DNA of 64,000 nucleotides from Locusta migratoria (taxonomy: Eukaryota > Arthropoda > Insecta > Orthoptera > Acrididae): positions 140,226,730-140,290,729 of the forward strand of contig CM048746.1 in the NCBI GenBank assembly GCA_026315105.1, read 5' to 3'. A program made the translations under genes and the position numbers. A model generated the notes under the pieces. It worked only from the letters and a program-made list of their open reading frames with translations, was not told the DNA's origin and ran no database searches. Positions 55,874 through 64,000 of this stretch are shown in pieces. Position 1 is the stretch's first letter. The number at the start of each line of letters is the position of its first letter.

Positions 55874-56075
55874 CGCCGCGGTAGAGTAGCCGAGCGGTCT
55901 AAGGCGTCTCGCTGCGGAGCGCGCGGTTGCTCGCCGTGGAGGTTCGAGTCCTCCCTGGGGCATGGGTGTGTGTGTGTTGTCCTTAGGTTAGTTTACCTAG
56001 GTTCAAGTAGTTTGTAAGCTACGGACTGATGACCACGCAGTTTGGTCCGATAGAATTACAAACATTTGAACATTT
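55874..56075 (+). mobile_element. SINE, subfamily III
   Basis: Exact TSD TCGCTATGTCT at 55863-55873 and 56076-56086. Head AGTAGCCGAGCGGTCTAAGG; TGTGTGTGTGT after the B-box marks the start of the microsatellite seen in other copies. Confidence 0.95.
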
Positions 56076-56253
56076 TCGCTATGTCTCATGAATTTTCTTA
56101 TTGCAATTTCCATTGAGTTAATGTACTTAGTCTAACTATAGTTGTCTTCTGTGCTGTAGGCATTTATTTGTAACTCAAAATGTCTGAACATTTGCTCCTT
56201 ACTATTTACTGTATTGACGTGTTTTAAACACCCTGCTACGTTACTTCTCGCAA

Positions 56254-56372
56254 GCGGAGCGTTCTAAGGTGCCTTGTTGTGGAGCGCGCGGGTGATCGCC
56301 GTCGGAGGTTCGAGTCCTCTCTCGGGCATTGGTATGTGTGTGTTGTACTTAGCATACGTTAATGGAGTTTGT
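56254..56372 (+). mobile_element. Partial SINE, subfamily III
   Basis: From GGAGCGTTCTAAGG through GGTTCGAGTCC to GGAGTTTGTAAG; tail missing. Confidence 0.75.
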
Positions 56373-56375
56373 AAG

Positions 56376-56715
56376 AAAATGTTCGAATGTTTGTGATTCT
56401 ATGGGACCAAACTACGTTGGTTATCAGTCCCTAGTCTTACAAACTACTTAAACCAATATAATTACGTCGGTTTCCGCGGCTAGAGTCAGATGACATAAAA
56501 GTTTTCTGGGTATTATACCGCGTCATGATGTAAGAAGGCTATTACTTAAATAATACTTAAGTAATAGCCTTCTTACATCATGACGCGGTACATCACCCAG
56601 AAAACTTTTATGTTCCTTAAACCAACTTAAACAAACCTAAGGACAACACACACATCCATGCCCGAGGGAGGATTCGAACCTCCGACGCGAGAGTCCGCGC
56701 GATCCGTGAAGGGGC
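56376..56715 (-). mobile_element. SINE, split by a small palindromic element
   Basis: Tail at 56376-56456, head-side at 56626-56715 (CATCCATGCCCGAGGGAGGA, TTCGAACCTCC). Minus strand. Confidence 0.85.
56457..56615. mobile_element. Small palindromic element nested in a SINE
   Basis: Exact TSD CTTAAACCAA at 56447-56456 and 56616-56625. Arms of about 58 bp, ACATAAAAGTTTTCTGGGT to AGGCTATTACTTA and their inverse. A ~36-bp unpaired extension lies on the left only, with CATCTGACTCTAGCCGCGGAAAC-like sequence on the minus strand (read as CTGACT, GCCGCGGAAAC). Confidence 0.8.
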
Positions 56716-56719
56716 CCTC

Positions 56720-57440
56720 ACACGGTCAATACTTACTGACAATAATATATTGTCAAACCTTAAATCATTTTAGTAGTCCTCACACCATCAATAATATTAT
56801 CATTGTTTTCAGCTGGCGATACGATTTCGTAAAGGCAATAAAATATGTCGGACAGTGAGAAAGTGTGTGCTTTAATCATATAGAACACACAAGATGTATT
56901 GAGCAGCATTGGCCGTTAATGTTTTATTTAAAACAACAGATCGATTTCAATCACATAGTGACCATCTTCAGTGTCCTTCAGAATGCCCTGAATGTAACTG
57001 CAACGGCAAACATAAAATTGCAGTGTCAAAGTTTGAAATAAGCGCGCTGCTTACGAACGATCCATCATATAGAGTTGCCTAAAAAAGCGGGGAAAAAAGC
57101 AACCGAGAGCAGCGAAAAAGGTAATTGGGTTCGTGAGTGGTTAAACAAAAGGACTGATTTTTCTCAAATGAACCGGCCGACGGAAATCCGAATGATTGAA
57201 ATGAAACATTTTTAAAAATATTTCCGAATGAGCCTATAATCATACGACAAACTACTTACGTTACGAGATAATCGAAAAAAAAAGTAATTAACAGACCCGT
57301 AGTCCCAGTCCATGAAAAATTGGGTGTAACTTTACGAACGTTGGGGACAAGAAGGTCATTTAAATATTTAAAGTTCAATGCAGTTATGTCCGCTAACGCG
57401 GTTAGTAAAATACTAACTGAAACATGCAAAGTAGTCACAT
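56720..57440. other. Non-coding with PLE-like tail (minus strand)
   Basis: 56890-56975 on the minus strand carries CTGAAGATGGTCAC, TAT, GTGATTGAAATCG (56934-56971) and TTTAAATAAAAC: a hammerhead-like box with a TCAC/GTGA stem. Remainder unassigned. Confidence 0.45.
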
Positions 57441-57443
57441 AAG

Positions 57444-57645
57444 CCGGCTGCGGTGGCCGAGTGGACGACTGCGCCGCGCCAGTCACGGTCTGCACGGCCA
57501 CTACGGTCGGGGTTCGAATCCCCACTCGGGCATGGATATTTGTGCCGTCCTTAGTAGTAGCTAGTTCATAAGTAGTTTGTAAGCCTAGGGACTGATAACG
57601 TCCGCAATTAAGTCTCTTAGACTTACAAGCATTTGATGTTTTTTT
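57444..57645 (+). mobile_element. SINE, subfamily I
   Basis: GCCGGCTGCGGTGGCCGAGT head, GGGGTTCGAATCCCC B-box, tail ending ACAAGCATTTGATG with a T-tract. TSD not clear. Confidence 0.88.
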
Positions 57646-57844
57646 ATTATTTACTAAACGTGTGCATGCTTATAGGTCCCCTGCTACTAACAGGTTGACA
57701 ACAATTCTTGTTGACACTTCTGGTCGCACAAACCCTCTTATCTGTGCTGTGGTAGCTGTACCATCTACCACTGCTGCTCTTACAAGGACCTCATGTACGG
57801 GTGTGCTGATGTTCATGTGATCACTGCTACCAGCATCGCTACGA

Positions 57845-58051
57845 AGCAACACCACCTAGAAGACAAGGCCTTACAACCGGCCGTGCCTACGTCACACTAA
57901 GAGGCCCCGACCGCCATCTGACTGGCCGGCCGCTGTGCGGCGGTGGGCGTGCCCCAGCGGCCAGCCAGTGAGGTGGCGGCCGCGGCCTCTAAGTGTGACG
58001 TAGGCACGGCCGGTTGTAAGGCCTTGTCTTCTAGGTGGTGTTGTACGAAGC
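57845..58051. mobile_element. GC-rich foldback element with long perfect arms
   Basis: CAACACCACCTAGAAGACAA and its exact inverse begin arms of about 95 bp that meet around 57945. The flanks are TACGAAG at 57838-57844 and 58052-58058. The arms are nearly identical, and the centre is rich in GGCCGG/CCGCC. No coding capacity. Confidence 0.8.
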
Positions 58052-58064
58052 CGACACAGCACTT

Positions 58065-58800
58065 CCGACACGTGTGGAAATTCTCCTAAAGGACCATTCC
58101 GCTACTCGGAAGATCAGAATTTGATCCCTTTCATACCTAGTTGGCTGTAGGAATCATGGTTACGTCTTCGTAGCATGGCACCTGTCTGATTCAAACGATG
58201 ACATACACTGAGCCCTATTAAACGATACGGACATATAGCGTTCGGTCAACTATTGGACTATTCTGTCTCTTGACGGACGGCGCCGAAGCCATTATCGGTA
58301 CATCTGCTATCTATCAAGTATCAACTACCGTCGCCGGGTCGAAATCGACGTCGTCTGTTCAGGTTAACAATTTTTTCTTTCTGAGGAATCTGCGACAATA
58401 ACTGCGAATAACAACTCCATCCAGGATTCGAACCCGGGTCTTCTGCTTACTAGGCAGTTGGGCTGACCACTACACACCTGGGGACACAGTAATCATCACA
58501 ACTGCACGGACTACTCAAGCACGCTTCGCGTCAAATACCAATTCTCCAACTTTTCCCTGCGAACTATTGCTCCAAGTCGCGGGTTTTGCAAACCGATTCC
58601 CGTAAGAGTAGCGGCCTAGGAGTGCCTCCGCACTGAAGAAAGGATCCTATCTTTTTCATTCTTTTTTTCCACGGCAGCGTATGCTACGACACTGGTCTCT
58701 CCGTTTCAATGTGTCATGACAACCACGTGTTCAACCAAGAAATCTCTAAGGTATAATTCAGAAGCTTTGTGGAACAACTTGGAGGACTACAGCTTCGACT
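58065..58800. other. Non-coding
   Basis: A tRNA-Thr-like head lies at 58425-58492 on the minus strand. Nothing else recognised. Confidence 0.4.
58425..58492 (-). repeat. tRNA-Thr(AGT)-like head, minus strand
   Basis: Minus strand: TGTGTAGTGGTCAGCCCAAC, CTGCCTAGTAAGCAGAAG, GGGTTCGAATCCTGG. Good anticodon arm and B-box; the tail is not evident. Confidence 0.6.
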
Positions 58801-58818
58801 CTAAGAACTAGTGCTCTA

Positions 58819-59014
58819 ATGTCCAAATGTTTGTAGAGCTTATGGGACTTAACTACGTGGTCATCGGTCCCAAAACTTACAAACTACTTACGAACTAGCT
58901 AACTCTAAGGACGGCACAAATATCCATGCCCGAGGGGGGATTTGAACCCCCGACCATAGTGGCTGTGTAGACCGTGACTGGAGCGTCTCAGTCCCCTCGG
59001 CCACCGCGGCCGGC
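58819..59014 (-). mobile_element. SINE, subfamily I, minus strand
   Basis: Exact 13-bp TSD AACTAGTGCTCTA at 58806-58818 and 59015-59027. It splits the coding relic of a LINE (TNSF on the right side). Confidence 0.94.
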
Positions 59015-59019
59015 AACTA

Positions 59020-59592
59020 GTGCTCTAGCCCTTACAAATTCTTTTGCTGAGTATTATGCTCCCGTTTGGCTGAAGTCACCAGAAAAGTCGATGTTCAATT
59101 AAATCATACTATGACAGTCATCAAGGAACAATAAAGTCAACTCTATTGCAATGGCCATCTGTTCTTTCGGGTATAGCCCCACCACCACAACTTACAAGGA
59201 CTGACGCTCTTCTGTGGGAGCATAATATAATCACTGGCAATAGCTAACTGCCCATTCATCAAATGCTACCGGCACTCCGAGTAAATGGACTCAAATCTTG
59301 TCAACCACCAATGAGAGATGCAGAGACATAGTAAAGAACTTTGACTTCATGACACAATAGCGCACACAGTGGAACGAATTTGTTCAATCAAACCTTGTAT
59401 GCCCTTTCATTGGAGCAAATCTATCCTCAGGTTAAGAGCTACCCAGAGTGGACTGGGTAAAACTGAACAGAGTCCGGACAAGCAACGAAGATGTGCTGAC
59501 ACCTTATATAGGTGGGGTTATGGACAATCTCCCTCATGCGATTGTGGTGCACCTCAACAAACTGCAAACCACATTAGGTACACTATAGCAGG
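59020..59592 (+). pseudogene. Non-LTR RT C-terminal relic, different clade
   Basis: FAEYYAPVWLKSPE (59040-59090), frameshifted segments with CNGHL and RTDALLWEH-like readings. Then from 59369, GLRATQSGLGKTEQSPDKQR, followed by RCADTLYRWGYGQSPSCDCG and TANHI. The final R.RCA.....WG...S..C.CG...T..H block is the typical Cys/His C-terminus of an RT-bearing LINE polyprotein. Multiple frameshifts. It abuts a CR1-like fragment at about 59596. Confidence 0.72.
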
Positions 59593-59595
59593 TCA

Positions 59596-60218
59596 GCAAC
59601 TGGAAGCAGTTAATTCCATAAATTATCTGGGAGTAGGCATTAGGAATGATTGAAAATGGAACTACCATATAAAATCAGTCGGTAAAGCAGATGCCAGACT
59701 TAGATTCATTGGAAGAATCCCAAGTAAATGCTGTGCCGAAAACAAAGGAAGTAGGTTACAGTACACTTGTTCGCCCACGGCTTGAATACTGCTCACCAGT
59801 GTGGGATCTGCACCAGGTGGGGTTGATAGAGGAAGTAAAAAAGATCTAAAGGAGAGCAGCACGCTTCGTTACAGGATCATTTAGTAATCGTGAAAGCGTT
59901 ACGGAGATGATCGACAAACTCCAGTGGAAGACTCTGCAGGAGAGACGCTCTGTCGCTCGGTATGGGCTTTTGTCGAAGTTTCGAGAACATACCTTTACCG
60001 AGGAGTCTAGCAGTATATTGCTCCCTCCTACGCATATCTCGCGAAGAGATCATGAAGATAAAATCAGAGAGATTAGAGGCCACACAGAGGCATATCGACA
60101 ATCTTTCTTTCCGCGAACAATACATGACTGTAATAGGAAGGAGAACCGATAGTGGTATCATTGTACCCTCCGCCACACACCATCGTGTGGCTTGCGGAGT
60201 ATGGATGTAGATGTAGAA
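59596..60218 (+). pseudogene. CR1-like LINE 3' fragment
   Basis: INYLGVGIRND, stop, KWNYHIKSVGKADARLRFIG, then frameshifts. LVRPRLEYCSPVWDLHQVG is split across frames (59765-59825). MIDKLQWKTLQERRS is followed by HISRRDHEDKIREIRG (59907-60110). It ends GTATGGATGTAGATGTAG. The 3' terminus matches the copies at 31470 and (inverted) 26021 and 48402. Confidence 0.82.
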
Positions 60219-60280
60219 CTGTAAGTTCAGAGCCTTTCAAGAAGAGTGGACTGAGTCTCTCACTGCTACGCCCTCGGCAC

Positions 60281-60363
60281 TAAAATGTTGAAATGGGACT
60301 TAACAACGGGGTGATCATTCCCTAAACGTACAAACTACTTATGAACTAGCTTATAGTAAAGAC
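60281..60363 (-). mobile_element. SINE tail fragment, minus strand
   Basis: GGGACTTAACAACGGGGTGA to AACTAGCTTATAGTAAAGAC; head absent. Confidence 0.7.
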
Positions 60364-60369
60364 TTCTGG

Positions 60370-61150
60370 ATACTAAAGATACTGGACTGGATTAAACACC
60401 TAGACATCAACCTTTGAAAGCCTCCTATTTGTATTACTTTATAACCATTTGTTATTATTTTAGTTCAATTATACACATTTGTGCTCGGAATATACATATT
60501 CGTCATTGACTGTTAGATCATACCTTTTATTATTAGTATGTGATTGCTATGTTTTACATTTTGTATATATTATCTGTATAATTTCTTACGTCTGTCATGT
60601 AACGCCATACGTTAAATAAATGCTATGACAGGAGCGTTTTTCGCTCTGGTCGCAATGGACGTTAGGTGGAGGCAGTTCTCAGAAGCAGCGGTAGCGGGCC
60701 CCGGCAGACGCTGGCCTGAGAGTGGATGTACTGGTGCTACTGTGCGTGTGCGGCCACTAATTGCAAAATGCGATACCGCCTGGCGCTAGGCCGCTGGCGG
60801 TGCTGTCCTCCCGGCCGTTACCCGGTAATTTGCAGCCTACCATTACGCACCGCCGTCCTCCTCACAGCTGGGCTAGATTAAACCCGAGCAGCCGGACTGC
60901 GGCCTAATACTCGACGGAGACGACGATTACGAGCTGCTTTGCACGGACTGCCTCAAAGCAAGAGATGTAGCTGCTACATTGACACCTTTCTAAAGCAATT
61001 ACAACAAGTGAAACCTTTTTGTACCGCGTGAGGATCCTAATGCATATGCAACGTTGTTCCACTGTAAGAAGAACATAATGCCGATGAAGGCATAGGTGAG
61101 TGTTTGATGTAAGGACGTACACATGTCAGGGTACATCCGTTCGCTCTACG
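60370..61150. other. Non-coding with GC-rich block
   Basis: 60650-60910 is GC-rich with no domain-bearing ORF. The rest is AT-rich. Confidence 0.4.
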
Positions 61151-61155
61151 AAGTC

Positions 61156-61556
61156 AAAAATGTTCAAATGTTTGTTACGCTTAAGGTTCTTAACTGCGGG
61201 TCATCAGTACCTAAACTTTCAAACTACTTATAGACTAACTAAAGAGAACAAAAACATCCATGCCTGAGTGGGGGATTCGAACGCAGCCGCGGTTGAGTAA
61301 CCGAGCGGTCTAAGGCGCCCCGTTGCGAAGCGCGCGGTTGCTCGCCGTCGGAGGTTCGAGTCCTCTCTAGGGCATGGGTGTGTTTGTTGTCCTTAGGTTA
61401 TTTTACCTTAGTTTAAGTAGTTTGTAAGCTACGGACTGATGACCACGCAGTTTGGTCCGATAGTTTTACAAATATTTGATTCGAACCCCCGACGTCGAGC
61501 AGCCTCGCGTTTCGGAACATAGCGCCTCAATGCGCTCGGCCACTCCGCCGCGGCTC
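61156..61556 (-). mobile_element. SINE, subfamily II, interrupted at its B-box
   Basis: Tail at 61156-61273, head-side from 61487 (CCCCCGACGTCGAGCAGCCT to GGCCACTCCGCCGCGGC). Another SINE is inserted in the GATTCGAAC box. Confidence 0.9.
61283..61477 (+). mobile_element. SINE, subfamily III, nested in another SINE
   Basis: Exact TSD GATTCGAAC at 61274-61282 and 61478-61486, which is the B-box of the host SINE. Confidence 0.93.
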
Positions 61557-61569
61557 CGCGAAGAGACTG

Positions 61570-61645
61570 TGCCACGGTGGCCTAGTGGTGGACGCAACTG
61601 TCTAAGGCGCAGGAAACCCCGGCCCAAAGCAAATTTTCAATGTCG
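61570..61645 (+). repeat. tRNA-like head with CAAATTTTCA tail
   Basis: CACGGTGGCCTAGTGGTGGA, CAACTGTCTAAGGCGCAGGA, then CCGGCCCAAAGCAAATTTTC. The T-arm is largely deleted; the tail matches the tRNA-Thr-like family. Confidence 0.45.
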
Positions 61646-61649
61646 CTGT

Positions 61650-62190
61650 TCCATTTATTTCAATGTCGTGCACCGGTAGAAATGTCTGTATGTTTAGAAT
61701 TCGTATTTTTACTGCTGTTAATGTCAAACAATGGTGTCCTTTCAGACCTATGCAAAACAGACACATCAATAATTAAAAAAGAATTTTTAAAAAACCTGTT
61801 GGTCCGATTCTCGCCACCGAATTTTCATAATCCATAAACTTGAACAGCGAATAAAATGAAAGAAGAGTCTCTGAAAGGCGGCAGTGGATCTTTTAATGTC
61901 ATAATGAGGCATCCCTTATGAAAATGTACCATTCAGAAACGAAAGACAAATTCTCAAAAGCACCATCACCAAAATCCATAAAGTAAAACCTATCATCATT
62001 AAAACCACAATTCCCGATTGCGACTTTACGTTCCATCGCGTGTTGACGCAACTAAGCTGTATTGACCAAACACAACAGACACGTTTTGGGCTATGTATGG
62101 CTCTGTAATAGAAGTATGGCTCGATCTAACCTTGGGGTCGAACCGAACACGTTTGCTTCTATGCCCAGCAACTATAAAACTACGTCCCTC
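61650..62190. other. Non-coding
   Basis: Nothing recognised. Confidence 0.4.
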
Positions 62191-62495
62191 ACAGGCCTCG
62201 AGGGCCCAGCGGGTACCGACCAGCCGTCGTGTCTTCCTCCGTCGCGAAGCCGTCACCGGATGCGTTATGGAGAGGGACGTGATCAGCGCCCTGCACTTGC
62301 GACCGTTGTGTTGGTTTTCCAGACCGGAGCCGCTACTTCTCCATCAAGTCAAGTACCTCCTCAATTGGCCTCACAAGGGCTGAGTGCGCCCCATTTGAGA
62401 AAAGAGCGCTCGGCAGACCCGGACGATTACACATCAAAATGCAGGCCAAGCCCGACAATGTACTATAACATTTGCAAATGTTACCATGTACTTAC
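62190..62495 (-). mobile_element. 5S-rRNA-like SINE (SINE3-type) relic
   Basis: The minus strand at 62380-62460 (GTCGGGCTTGGCCTGCATTT, then a degraded GATGGGTGACC-like stretch, CGTCCGGGTCTGCCGAGCGC) resembles the 3' half of 5S rRNA with its internal promoter. The following body, seen on the plus strand as GTCACCGGATGCGTTATGGA, CTACTTCTCCATCAAGTCAA and TTGGCCTCACAAGGGCTGAG, looks like the body of a repeat I recall from orthopterans. An overlapping plus-strand ORF is incidental. Confidence 0.5.
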
Positions 62496-62507
62496 TATCC
62501 TACAAGT

Positions 62508-63526
62508 CGTAAATGCGACATAAAGTCACTGAGGAGGTAGGCGACCATGATGAAATAACTAGGTAGTACTGCTGTGAAGCTGGTTAGGTCGCAAGCTATT
62601 TATTATTGGTCACACTTGATGTACAGCGTGCCCTCAAAATGACGCGTTTCGGAATAACCATCATCAGATTAGAATCTAAAATCATAAGAATATAAAATAA
62701 TAAGATTAATAAAATTCCTTATATGATAGAAAAAGTAGTAGGTTACAATTCATATTGAAAATTATGATTTACCGTGCCATGTGCACACGTGAACAGTTGG
62801 AAGATGTTCTTCAATATACATACAAACGCAGACTACAAGTTTTAACACATATGCTACTGTCCAAGTAGACATTTTTGCCACCAGGTGGCATTACAATGTG
62901 TATAGTGGCGCCATATCACATAAGATATGCGTATCAATTTACATATGTCAGCTGTGCAATTGTTGTACAAAGTATAAAATTTTTTAAAATAACAATTATA
63001 CATATGCTTTTAAAAAACACTTGTCAGCTGCTAAACCTTCGTTGTAAATCATGATAGGCTATATAAGCACTATGTAGTCAAAGTTAAAACCACATAAAAA
63101 TAACATTAATAAAAAGTGACAGAATAATATTACATTTAAAATGAGATAGACAGCTCAACAAATCCAGAACATTGTCAAAGGTGTTTTAAAAAATGACTAA
63201 AAGTGGCAAAAATGTCTACTTGGACAGTAGCATATGTGTTAAAACTTGTAGTCTGCGTTTGTATGTATATTGAAGAACATCTTCCAACTGTTCACGTGTG
63301 CACATGGCACGGTAAATCATAATTTTCAATATGAATTGTAACCTACTACTTTTTCTATCATATAAGGAATTTTATTAATCTTATTATTTTATATTCTTAT
63401 GATTTTAGATTCTAATCTGATGATGGTTATTCCGAAACGCGTCATTTTGAGGGCACGCTGTACATCAAGTGTGACCAATAATAAATAGCTTGCGACCTAA
63501 CCAGCTTCACAGCAGTACTACCTAGT
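62508..63526. mobile_element. Large palindromic PLE-like element with hammerhead-like motifs
   Basis: Exact 12-bp TSD TATCCTACAAGT at 62496-62507 and 63527-63538. Arms of about 330 bp (62555-62883 and 63203-63526) are nearly perfect inverted copies, with a central loop of about 320 bp. A ~47-bp unpaired extension lies on the left only (62508-62554). Each arm carries CTGATGATGG, loop, CCGAAACGCGTCA (62640-62667 inverted, 63417-63444). Confidence 0.85.
63417..63444 (+). ncRNA. Hammerhead-ribozyme-like motif, good match
   Basis: CTGATGA, T, a short stem (GG/CC), then GAAACGCGTCA. CTGATGA, GAAA and GTC are all present; stems II and III are very short, so dimeric RNA may be needed for activity. 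The inverted twin is at 62640-62667. Confidence 0.5.
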
Positions 63527-63588
63527 TATCCTACAAGTAGTATGGCTAACTTTCGCGAACGAATAATGAAATACGAAATAAATACAAA

Positions 63589-63787
63589 ATTTTCAAATGT
63601 TTGTAAATCTATCGGACCAAATTGCGTGGTCATCAGTCCGTAGCTTACAAACTACTTAAACCTAGGTAAACTAACCTACGGACAAACACACACACCCATG
63701 ACCCAGGGAGGACTCGAACCTCCACGGCGAGCAACCGCGCGCTCCGCAGCGAGGCGCTTTAGACCGCTCGGCTACTCCACCGCGACA
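63589..63787 (-). mobile_element. SINE, subfamily III, minus strand
   Basis: Exact 13-bp TSD AAATAAATACAAA at 63576-63588 and 63788-63800. Confidence 0.95.
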
Positions 63788-63829
63788 AAATAAATACAAA
63801 CGATTAATAATACAACAGGTTTTATTCCA

Positions 63830-64000
63830 GCGTTTGCACATGATGCAGACAAACCCCAGAAAACTCTGTAGAATAATGTTTATTCAAACACATATATTGT
63901 TCAATGGATAATGGATAAAAAAACAGCCCTCGGTCGCAAATTAAACATTATTGGACCTGGTTTCAGCAATGACTAAGATTGCCTTCATCAGAAAATATAA
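63830..64000 (-). mobile_element. PLE-like tail with hammerhead-like motif, cut by window end
   Basis: Minus strand at 63954-63991: CTGATGA, then a GCAAT/ATTGC stem, GAAACCAGGTC. CTGATGA, GAAA and GTC are all present. The element continues beyond the window, so arms and TSD cannot be judged. Confidence 0.5.

Noticed and set aside
62062..62523. 153-codon ORF as a protein-coding gene
   Set aside because: It lies over a decayed 5S-like SINE and composition-biased DNA, with no domain and no codon-like pattern.

Overview
This window looks like intergenic or intronic DNA from a large, repeat-rich insect genome. An orthopteran of the locust/grasshopper type is my best guess, because the tRNA-headed SINEs and other interspersed repeats look like those I associate with that group; no host gene was available to confirm it. 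I found no supportable intact host gene, exon series, rRNA gene or functional tRNA gene. Every recognisable coding stretch is a decayed fragment of a transposable element (TE), with frameshifts, stops, 5' truncations and lost catalytic residues.

The commonest feature is one tRNA-Leu/Ser-headed SINE superfamily: about 36 copies on both strands in at least three subfamilies. Many have 8-15 bp target-site duplications (TSDs), and many are nested. Other short elements are a second tRNA-like family (about 5.5 and 27.8-28.2 kb), a third SINE family (14.7 and 55.1 kb), scattered tRNA-Thr(AGT)-like heads with a common tail, and a 5S-rRNA-like SINE relic (62.2-62.5 kb).

Non-LTR fragments: an RTE-like 3' end (7.6-8.25 kb), a Jockey-type reverse transcriptase (RT) tail (8.9-9.6), four CR1-like copies (26.0, 30.9, 48.4-49.6, 59.6 kb), an RNase H-bearing LINE (36.1-37.0) and another LINE C-terminus (59.0-59.6). 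A Penelope-like element (PLE) with a GIY-YIG endonuclease lies at 22.84-23.8 kb.

DNA transposons: a Tc1 copy with TIRs (1.2-2.6 kb) and an end fragment of the same family (48.2), a second Tc1 type (49.6-50.0), two IS630/mariner-like elements with long TIRs (4.03-5.16 and 52.27-53.63), a related helix-turn-helix transposase relic (32.0), a foldback mariner made of two 3' ends (46.6-47.3), hAT-like elements (34.86-36.01 and a 172-bp MITE at 15.8), an 8-bp-TSD element (0.39-1.0), and two related ~1.4-kb inverted-repeat elements (13.15-14.55 and 16.98-18.47).

The most interesting signal is a recurring hammerhead-ribozyme-like motif: CTGANGA, then a short hairpin, then GAAA, often followed by a GTC-like site. 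It occurs at ten loci, including the 3' region of the PLE. Five palindromic elements (29.03, 33.79, 53.96, 56.46 and 62.51 kb) also share one layout: near-perfect inverted arms, an unpaired tail on one side only, and a 10-15 bp TSD. Four of these five carry the motif in both arms. I read them as short non-autonomous relatives of Penelope-like retroelements. Unexplained material includes several GC-rich islands and two short coding-like relics (about 24.0-24.7 and 38.1-38.7 kb).
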